DNA from: Portibacter lacus
GTDB lineage: Bacteria > Bacteroidota > Bacteroidia > Chitinophagales > Saprospiraceae
NCBI RefSeq assembly: GCF_021533215.1
Contig: NZ_JAJNKA010000008.1
Coordinates: forward strand, 218,749-282,748
Direction of reading: 5' to 3'
DNA length: 64,000 nt
A model generated the notes under the pieces. That model saw only the letters and a list, made by a program, of their open reading frames with translations. It did not search any database and was not told where the DNA came from. This document shows, piece by piece, positions 57,599 through 64,000 of the stretch. Every line of letters starts with the position of its first letter. The stretch's first letter is position 1. The translations under genes were made by a program, and so were the position numbers.

Positions 57599-60500
57599 AT
57601 GGAAAAAAGAACAACAAAGAAATTTTTACAAAAATCGATAAGCACATTGGTTAGTATGCTATGTGCCACTATTCTTTTTTGTCAATATAATCACCTGAAA
57701 TTTGAAAAGTTTTCAACTGAAGATGGCTTAGCAAGTAGTACATGTGTAGAGATATTTCAAGATGCTGACGGCTTCCTCTGGCTTGGAACCATCGATGGTT
57801 TGAACAAATATGATGGCTATAATTTCACTACTTATCGACCACTATTAAACTCACCACACTCGATCAGTAATAATAGGATACATTCAATTATTGAGGATAA
57901 TAGTGGGCACTTATGGGTGGGAACGAGCAATGGCTTGAACATGTTCGATAAAAAGCTAGAGCGTTTCTACAGAATCAGCTTACAAGATGAAGTGCAAAGT
58001 GATGATCAATACGAAGAAGTCATTAATGACCTACATTTTGATCATTCAAGAAATTCGCTCTGGGTTGCAACTAAGAATGGTGTTTTTAGAAGTACGCTAG
58101 TAGGGAGTGATGATGAGAATTACTTGCAACCAACCTTCGACCATTTTACTTCGGATAATAGCAATGAAAGAAGCATAGATAATAATGATGTTACGAATAT
58201 CATATCAGATAAATTGGGTCAGATTTGGTTGTTAACGAGTGGAGACCATCTTAACCAATACAACGAAGCATCGAAAGACTTCGATAAAGTTTTAATCGAT
58301 GCAGCAACCATTAACAAATTAGGTCAGCTTCCTAAATCCATCATGGTAGATACTGATAATAATTTCTGGATTGGAAATAATTTATCGAGTTTGACGATAT
58401 GGAATCAGAAAGACAACAGTTTTAGACAGACCAATCTTGTCAAAGAACACATTCCTATTTTTGATATTTATGAAGACAGCAATGGTGTGATATGGATCGC
58501 TACGGATGGATTCGGCTTGTATTTACTCAATAAGGAAGGAGAGATTATACAGCATGTAGAAAACAATCCGCAAAATCCTTTTTCACTTCCTAATAATCAA
58601 CCTTCCAAAATTCTGGAAGATAAGGATGGTATCTTTTGGTTAGCTTCCTATAATAAAGGCGTAAGTAAATTGGCACTATCGACCTCTTTGTTTAACCACC
58701 ACTTTTATGATCCTGATGGCATTAGTTCGAATTCTTCAGCCATCGCGCAATCCGTAATGGAAGACCGCAATGGAAATATATGGCTCGGAACCGATGGAAA
58801 TGGTTTGGCTTTATTTGACAAAGAAAATTCAACCTATAAGGCTTATCATGCCAAGGTGAATAATACGAATTCCTTAAGTTCTGATAAAATACTCTATTTA
58901 TTGGATGGGAAAGATGGTCATATATGGATTTGTACTTGGGATGGAGGACTGACGAGATTTAACCCTGAGACAAAAACTTTTACACAGTACAAAAACGATG
59001 CAAGTAATCCGTACTCGATTGGGCAGAATACAGTCTGGCACGGTGTAGAAGACGATGAAAATAGATTGTGGTTAGGCACGCAGACCGCTGGACTTAATTT
59101 GTTCGACCCGAAAACGGAGCGTTTTTACAAATATCTCCATGTAGCTGGACAAGCAGGAAGTTTAATTAGTGATTTTGTTTTCTCACTTTTCATTGATTCT
59201 CAAAATCGATTACTCGTGGGAACGGCGTTGGGACTGAACATTATAGATTTAGATCAATTAAGTACTTATATCCCTGAAAACCTGTCATTCGAACTATTAC
59301 AAGAAGCTAAGATTCACGGTAATCGGATTAACTACATCACGGAAGATAAGCATGGAAATATTTGGTTAGGGACGGATCTAGGATTGCACAAACTAGATAG
59401 TGAATTACAACTGCTTAAAACGTATACGACAGCTAATGGATTGCCTAATAATCTGATTGTTGGAATTGTAGAAGATCACAATGGCCATCTATGGATCACC
59501 ACGAAAAGGGGGATTTCCAAATTGAATCCAGCGACAGACTCTTTTAAAAATTTCAACACCAGTGATGGTGTTCAAGGATTAGAGTTTCAGAGTAAATCAA
59601 TAGCAAAAACAAGTGATGGTAAAATCCTGGCTGGCGGAATTAACGGATTTAATTACTTCGATCCAGATGATATAGAACAAGATTTACCTAGTCTGAAACC
59701 GATCATCACTGACCTGAAATTATATAATGAATCGGTTAAGCCAGAAGCCCTATTTAATAAACATCAGATATTAGAGCAATCGATTTCACAGACGGAATCG
59801 ATATCATTGCGTCATGATGAGAACTATATCACTTTTGATTTTCTAGCGTTGAATTTACTGAATCCAAGTCGTGTCCAATATGCTTACAGAATGCTTGGAT
59901 TAGATGATGAATTTATTAATGTGGGTTCTAATCGTTCAGCGAATTATCCAAGTTTACCTCCAGGTCGCTATACTTTCGAAGTCAGCGCCTCATTAGATGG
60001 GAATTGGGAAAAGGCAGAAGCAACTTCGGTCCAGGTGCATGTGCTTTCTCCGCCATGGCTTTCTTGGTGGGCATATCTACTTTACGCTTTATTAATATCT
60101 GGATTGATCTGGTTTGGTCTTAGATATTATACTAAAATAGTCAGAGAAGAAAAAGAAAGAGAACTTGACCAAATGAAGCTTGAATTTTTCATCAATATCT
60201 CTCATGAATTTAGAACTCCATTAACACTGATTCTGAACCCGGTGGAAAAGATTCTAACGTCATATAATAATCCACAGATTGTTAAGTCCTCATCTGAAGT
60301 CATCCATAAAAGTGTACGTCGATTACTGAGTCTAGTCAACCAACTCTTGGACTTTAGAAAAATGGACTTGGGAAAAACGACATTGGAAGTAATAGAAGGC
60401 GACATCGTCAAGTTTTGTAACGAAACGTTTATGCAATTTGAAGGATTGATGATTAAGAAGGGGCTAGATTTTTCTTTCCAGGCGAATAAAAATTCAATCG

Positions 60501-61837
60501 TAAGCCATTTTGATCCAGATAAATTAGAGAAGATAATCTACAATTTAGTATCTAATGCGATAAAATATACGGAACCAGGCGGCAAGGTAGATTTAGAGGT
60601 AGACCTGATAAAATCCGATGAGAAAAAGTCTTTTTTTAGCTTAAAGAAAGACCTAGAAGATGTCGTAGAAATTAGGGTGAAAGATACTGGAATTGGGTTC
60701 AAGAAAATGCAACTGAAAAATGTGTTTAATCGCTTTTTTCATGTAGATAAGAATATTGCCGGAACAGGTATAGGACTGAATTTTACCAAGAGTTTAGTTG
60801 AGCTTCATGGAGGAGAAATAGCTGTAGAAAGTGTTTATAACCAAGGCAGTAGTTTTATTGTAAAGTTGCCGATAAATATTAGAATCAAAGATCATGTTAC
60901 GAAGCTTAATGAAAGGGAAGTGCTGGAAAATTATGCTTTCGGTCGGAATGCAGTAACCTCCGCCGAATATGAATTTAGCATTCAGAATAATCAAGATCAC
61001 GAAAATAAAGAACCCACAGATCAAAATGAAAAAACCTTAAGTAATGAAGCACTACCGACGCTACTAATCGTGGAAGACAACCAAGAACTAAGGACGCATT
61101 TGAAGATTGAGCTATCGAATTTCTACAAGGTTCGCGAGGCGAGTAATGGTGTTAAAGGATATGAACTCGCAGTTAAGCATTTTCCAGATATCATCATTAG
61201 TGACGTAATGATGCCTAAGATGGATGGATTCGAATTGTGTTCTAAGATAAAGGATAACTTAGAAACTTGTAACATACCAGTTATCTTACTGACTGCAAGA
61301 ATCTTAGATGAGGATAAGATAAAAGGGTTCAATACTGGTGCAGATGAGTACCTACCGAAACCATTTAGCATGTATGTTTTGCGTGCGCGGATTAAGAATT
61401 TGCTAGAACAAAAGAAGCGATTAAGAGAAAAGTTTGCAGCATTAGGTGGAATCGTCCCAGCATCTGAATTGACCAGTAATTCTTCTGATCAAGCCTTCTT
61501 AGATAAATCGACCCAGTTTGTCATTGATAATATCAACGAGGATTTTGGTCTTGACGAGTTGATAAACCACCTTGGGACAAGTCGATCGCAGTTATATCGA
61601 AAAATCAATACCCTGACAGGAAATAATCCAAGTCACTTTATACGAACGATCCGATTAAAATATGCCTCTCAGCTCTTGTTGCGGCAGCAGTATTCTATTA
61701 AGGAAGTGGCATATATGACGGGATTTAATTCTAGAGCCTATTTCAGTAAAACATTTAGAGAGTTATTTGACAAAACACCGAAGCAATTTATCGAGGAGCA
61801 TAATAGTGAAGAAGTTGTGGAAGATGCAGCGCTTTAA
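57599..61837 (+). CDS. Hybrid two-component system regulator (HTCS) of the PUL
   Basis: The ATG at 57599 is chosen over a TTG at 57572, giving about 1412 residues. A signal-type N-terminus is followed by a periplasmic two-propeller sensor of repeated Reg_prop motifs (GFLWLGTIDGLNKYDG, GNIWLGTDGNGLALFD), a Y_Y_Y domain (about 740-815), one membrane helix (about 825-848), and a histidine kinase (NISHEFRTP with the phosphoacceptor His, NLVSNAIKY, DTGIGF, GTGIGLNFTK). A receiver domain with phosphoacceptor Asp in IIISDVMMPKMDG (about 1200) and an AraC-type DNA-binding domain (LGTSRSQLYRKI, VAYMTGFNSRAYFSKTF) follow. It should bind a breakdown product in the periplasm and activate the PUL. No terminator was seen downstream. 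Confidence 0.95.
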   Translation: MEKRTTKKFLQKSISTLVSMLCATILFCQYNHLKFEKFSTEDGLASSTCVEIFQDADGFLWLGTIDGLNKYDGYNFTTYRPLLNSPHSISNNRIHSIIEDNSGHLWVGTSNGLNMFDKKLERFYRISLQDEVQSDDQYEEVINDLHFDHSRNSLWVATKNGVFRSTLVGSDDENYLQPTFDHFTSDNSNERSIDNNDVTNIISDKLGQIWLLTSGDHLNQYNEASKDFDKVLIDAATINKLGQLPKSIMVDTDNNFWIGNNLSSLTIWNQKDNSFRQTNLVKEHIPIFDIYEDSNGVIWIATDGFGLYLLNKEGEIIQHVENNPQNPFSLPNNQPSKILEDKDGIFWLASYNKGVSKLALSTSLFNHHFYDPDGISSNSSAIAQSVMEDRNGNIWLGTDGNGLALFDKENSTYKAYHAKVNNTNSLSSDKILYLLDGKDGHIWICTWDGGLTRFNPETKTFTQYKNDASNPYSIGQNTVWHGVEDDENRLWLGTQTAGLNLFDPKTERFYKYLHVAGQAGSLISDFVFSLFIDSQNRLLVGTALGLNIIDLDQLSTYIPENLSFELLQEAKIHGNRINYITEDKHGNIWLGTDLGLHKLDSELQLLKTYTTANGLPNNLIVGIVEDHNGHLWITTKRGISKLNPATDSFKNFNTSDGVQGLEFQSKSIAKTSDGKILAGGINGFNYFDPDDIEQDLPSLKPIITDLKLYNESVKPEALFNKHQILEQSISQTESISLRHDENYITFDFLALNLLNPSRVQYAYRMLGLDDEFINVGSNRSANYPSLPPGRYTFEVSASLDGNWEKAEATSVQVHVLSPPWLSWWAYLLYALLISGLIWFGLRYYTKIVREEKERELDQMKLEFFINISHEFRTPLTLILNPVEKILTSYNNPQIVKSSSEVIHKSVRRLLSLVNQLLDFRKMDLGKTTLEVIEGDIVKFCNETFMQFEGLMIKKGLDFSFQANKNSIVSHFDPDKLEKIIYNLVSNAIKYTEPGGKVDLEVDLIKSDEKKSFFSLKKDLEDVVEIRVKDTGIGFKKMQLKNVFNRFFHVDKNIAGTGIGLNFTKSLVELHGGEIAVESVYNQGSSFIVKLPINIRIKDHVTKLNEREVLENYAFGRNAVTSAEYEFSIQNNQDHENKEPTDQNEKTLSNEALPTLLIVEDNQELRTHLKIELSNFYKVREASNGVKGYELAVKHFPDIIISDVMMPKMDGFELCSKIKDNLETCNIPVILLTARILDEDKIKGFNTGADEYLPKPFSMYVLRARIKNLLEQKKRLREKFAALGGIVPASELTSNSSDQAFLDKSTQFVIDNINEDFGLDELINHLGTSRSQLYRKINTLTGNNPSHFIRTIRLKYASQLLLRQQYSIKEVAYMTGFNSRAYFSKTFRELFDKTPKQFIEEHNSEEVVEDAAL

Positions 61838-62418
61838 TCATGTGTGTTATTTTGGGTATAAGATCTGGTGATTGGGTTTGTTTTGCATTCTAGGAGAAGT
61901 GCAGGTGATCTATGTGCTTCATTTTTTTAGGTTAATGTTAGGAAGGTGGATTACAAGGACACTTAACGTATAAGATGGAGATTCACATTTTTTACCCTGA
62001 GCTGTTTCTTTCATTGTAAATATTAGCGCTTATTCAGGTGGTGAGTATATCTTCCATTTTTCAATATACTTCTTAGATTGTTAGAAGCGATAAGGAAAAT
62101 GTGATTACCTGAAAGGGTAGGAGTGAATAGGTGGCATATAAATGAATGGGGATTGTGAAAGTTGGAGTGATTTATATATTAGTAAGGATGGAGGGGAGCT
62201 ATATCTAATTATAAAGATTATAGGATTCCTTAATTAGTCGGTAGATTTAAAGTTGTGAGAATTTTTGCATTATTAGTTATCAAATGATGTTATCATGCTT
62301 TCTGAAGCTGTATCAAGAATAAACGTTGAGATCGCTACATTTTAAATTCAACTTTAGATTGTTAATGTAATAAGAATGAAAGACAACTTCTGTTGGTATC
62401 CATAAATGTAGGATTTGA
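61838..62418. other. Intergenic region without recognised features
   Basis: These 581 bp lie between the ends of the regulator gene and the convergent 208-aa gene. No open frame, repeat or hairpin terminator stood out. Confidence 0.35.
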
Positions 62419-63045
62419 TTAATCTAAACGATATTGAACCCCAACCCTGAATGCATTTTCACTTGTAAACCTAAACCCCTTTCTACTTCCCTCTCGATAT
62501 ATTTTATCATCTAATAGTATTTTTTCTTCCCCCAGCTCAGCAATTAACACATAATGAGCATAACCAATGATGCATTCAGTATTTTTAAATATAGGAATTC
62601 GATATTCAAGATTAATTCCATTGCTGAAATTTATAGACTTTATCTTTGCATTCATTCGTTGCCAATCATTTGTCAGCCACGGTAAATACAAAGATTGGCT
62701 TTCATAATTGGCAACCTCAAGACCTGAAGTCAAAAAAAACATTAAACGATATCGTGCGGGGATTATGTTAATAGCATATTTAAATCCCATACGCCATTCA
62801 TGTTGATACTCTTCAAATTCTGGGATATGATCACTATTTGTTTCCTCCCATCTGAATTGGTGAGTATATAAAATAAATCTTTGATTTCTGGTTTTTAGTG
62901 GTTTGTCATAGTATATTGCTAATGTAAAAGGGTCGTTAAAAAAAATCGAGGATTCATGAGAAATACCTATTTTATTTTGACCAAACAAAATACTAGAGCA
63001 AATTAAAATAGTAACAAATGCGATAACAAAACGATAGTTTTTCAT
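62419..63045 (-). CDS. Secreted hypothetical protein, probably a small outer-membrane barrel
   Basis: A 208-residue protein with a signal peptide (residues 1-22, ending ILFGQ). The remainder alternates polar and aromatic/hydrophobic residues in short strands (FTLAIYYDKP, QRFILYTHQFRW, EWRMGFKYAI, RLMFFLTSGLEVA, GINLEYRI) and ends in FRVGVQYRLD, like small outer-membrane beta-barrels. No specific family is recognised. It stands alone beyond the PUL and converges on the regulator gene. Confidence 0.65.
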   Translation of the reverse strand: MKNYRFVIAFVTILICSSILFGQNKIGISHESSIFFNDPFTLAIYYDKPLKTRNQRFILYTHQFRWEETNSDHIPEFEEYQHEWRMGFKYAINIIPARYRLMFFLTSGLEVANYESQSLYLPWLTNDWQRMNAKIKSINFSNGINLEYRIPIFKNTECIIGYAHYVLIAELGEEKILLDDKIYREGSRKGFRFTSENAFRVGVQYRLD

Positions 63046-63236
63046 ATAGTTAGTTCTACAAGTAATACTGACTTATATACGAAGAAAAACATCTTTTATT
63101 ATTGGTAAGGATATATAAACATCGATATTCATTAAAATCAGTAAAATTTTTAAAAAGACTAAAACAGGATAGATTTAGTTTCAATCAGAAGTAAGGAGCG
63201 ACTAACTAAACTAGTGGCATACTCAGAACTAGATCT

Positions 63237-63296
63237 AACAGGCAGCGAAGACGATCATTCCTTGTTCCTCGGAACGCCGCTTGCTTCGATTCCGTT
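63237..63296. repeat. Imperfect 60-bp inverted repeat, attC-like in outline
   Basis: The ends AAC (63237-63239) and GTT (63294-63296), the blocks CGAAG (63246-63250)/CTTCG (63284-63288) and TTCC (63258-63261)/GGAA (63271-63274) can pair with unpaired bases between them. The left side reads ATCTAAC, matching RYYYAAC, but the right side GTTACCC does not match GTTRRRY. The stretch is visibly more GC-rich than its surroundings and ends 15 bp before the esterase start. An integron-type recombination site is only one possibility. Confidence 0.3.
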
Positions 63297-63311
63297 ACCC
63301 AATATTAAATA

Positions 63312-63878
63312 ATGAAAAAATTGGAAAAATATCTTATTATATTATTTATAACTTTTATGGGTTGTAAGCCAAACTCAATCAAAAAAGAATACGATCAATA
63401 TGAGAACTTCTTAGTACACTCTGAAATACTAAAAGAAGATCGACAAATACTGATTAGCAAACCAAATTTTAAACACTCAACAAAACTTGGTGAAAAGAAA
63501 TATCCTGTAATCTATGTTTTGGATGGTGAAGATATGTTTCATTTAGTATCAGCAATCGTAAACTTTCTTAGTGGAATAAAAGGCAATAAAATTATTCCTG
63601 AATCTCTAGTGGTTGGAATTGTAAATACAAATAGAACTAAAAATTATACTCATGACCTAATTGAGTTTGAATCAGAATCAGGTCATGGTTCTGAGTTTTC
63701 AAAATTTATTGAAAATGAATTATTCAAACTCATTCAAGATAGGTATTCTGTTGCAAACTATAGAACTATTATTGGGCATTCTTATGGTGGACTATTTGTA
63801 ATAAATACTTTAAACAAAAATCATGAAATGTTTGACAATTATATCGCTCTCGATCCATCATATCAGTATATTATGTAG
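63312..63878 (+). CDS. Esterase-like alpha/beta hydrolase lipoprotein, C-terminally truncated
   Basis: A 188-residue lipoprotein with lipobox FMGC (about residue 18). It matches the putative-esterase (enterochelin esterase D/Fes-like) family: KYPVIYVLDGEDMF (about 60), ESLVVGIVNTNRTKNYT, and the nucleophile elbow TIIGHSYGGLFV (Ser about 157). The frame stops shortly after IALDPSYQYIM, where full-length relatives continue for roughly another 100 residues that include the catalytic Asp/His region. It therefore appears broken and is probably inactive. The following bases do not restore the family sequence in another frame. A perfect palindrome lies 46 bp downstream. Confidence 0.7.
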   Translation: MKKLEKYLIILFITFMGCKPNSIKKEYDQYENFLVHSEILKEDRQILISKPNFKHSTKLGEKKYPVIYVLDGEDMFHLVSAIVNFLSGIKGNKIIPESLVVGIVNTNRTKNYTHDLIEFESESGHGSEFSKFIENELFKLIQDRYSVANYRTIIGHSYGGLFVINTLNKNHEMFDNYIALDPSYQYIM

Positions 63879-63924
63879 ACTTACCTTTCTTAATACAGTT
63901 TATAATTTAAATACTATTTCTAGT

Positions 63925-63966
63925 ACAGCCCCTTATTGGGGTTTTAAAACCCCAATAAGGGGCTGT
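63925..63966. terminator. Perfect 42-bp palindrome, terminator-like
   Basis: The left arm (63925-63945, ACAGCCCCTTATTGGGGTTT plus one T) and the right arm (63946-63966) are exact reverse complements with no spacer. The stem is GC-rich at the base and A/T at the centre. No T run follows on the plus strand. It may be a bidirectional terminator or the end of a mobile or recombined segment. Confidence 0.55.
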
Positions 63967-64000
63967 TGGCGGCTTGAAAATTCTATCGGGCTCTTATCAT

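Larger units (their letters stand above)
25575..61837. other. Predicted polysaccharide utilisation locus for a sulfated uronic-acid glycan
   Basis: The span groups a SusC/SusD pair and a hybrid two-component regulator on the plus strand with a minus-strand arm of degradative genes: two heparinase II/III-type lyases, sulfatases, GH92, GH29, a GH28-like protein, two esterases, DUF1080 and DUF6250/DUF1961-like proteins, and a haem-binding dehydrogenase. Gene spacing of 1-9 bp in several places and two arms diverging from a 911-bp region support common control. Substrate features inferred from enzyme types are sulfate, acetyl, uronic acid, fucose and mannose. No GH88 or GH105 unsaturated-uronyl hydrolase is present inside the locus. 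Confidence 0.85.

Noticed and set aside
63166..63312. Open frame ending in TAATG overlap with the esterase start
   Set aside because: No ATG start, only GTG; short and without family likeness. The TAATG overlap could be chance.
1..64000. CRISPR arrays, tRNA and rRNA genes
   Set aside because: No short regularly spaced repeats with unique spacers, and no recognisable tRNA or rRNA sequence were seen.

Overview
The window comes from an AT-rich member of the Bacteroidota. The evidence is direct: a SusC/SusD pair, a hybrid two-component regulator, TonB receptors with CarboxypepD-like N-termini, and two very large secreted proteins ending in type IX secretion (T9SS type A) sorting domains. No Shine-Dalgarno sites stand out, and one promoter matches the Bacteroidota -7 consensus TAnnTTTG. 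The CUB, IgGFc-binding-like, dockerin and cohesin-like modules in the giant T9SS protein, plus a large sulfatase-rich polysaccharide locus, suggest a marine Saprospirales-type bacterium; this assignment is inference. No rRNA, tRNA or CRISPR was seen.

Layout. Positions 1-2442 (minus) hold a three-gene operon: a Tm-1-like UPF0261 protein, a PEP-hydrolase-family TIM barrel, and a cupin cut by the window edge. Positions 2793-6809 hold a DUF421 membrane protein, a secreted beta-helix protein, a small unknown protein and two tiny overlapping membrane-protein genes. Positions 7304-13461 hold an ABC-2 exporter pair (minus), a divergent dual-ATPase peptide-type ABC protein without a permease, a small membrane protein and a TonB receptor. 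A 97-bp tandem repeat array, an aspartate aminotransferase and two divergent T9SS cargo proteins (850 and 2059 aa) follow. The 24.2-25.57 kb gap carries a terminator-like hairpin and a 229-bp tandem repeat.

From 25575 to 61837 the window is one large polysaccharide utilisation locus (PUL). The minus-strand arm encodes a DUF6250/DUF1961-like lipoprotein, an SGNH acetylesterase, three sulfatases, two paralogous heparinase II/III-type lyases, a PVC-type haem-binding dehydrogenase, a tandem DUF1080 protein, an alpha/beta esterase, and GH92, GH29 and GH28-like enzymes. A fourth sulfatase sits inside this arm on the plus strand. The plus-strand arm has susC, susD and the regulator. The likely scheme is deacetylation and desulfation, lyase cleavage of uronic-acid linkages, trimming of fucose and mannose, and import through SusCD. 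The target would be a sulfated, acetylated, uronic-acid-containing glycan with fucose and mannose. The adjacent dehydrogenase and DUF1080 genes suggest an additional oxidative (3-keto-glycoside) route. This is the most interesting candidate system in the window.

Positions 61838-64000 are accessory: a small secreted protein, a short imperfect inverted repeat vaguely like an integron attC site, an esterase-like lipoprotein that ends early, and a perfect 42-bp palindrome.
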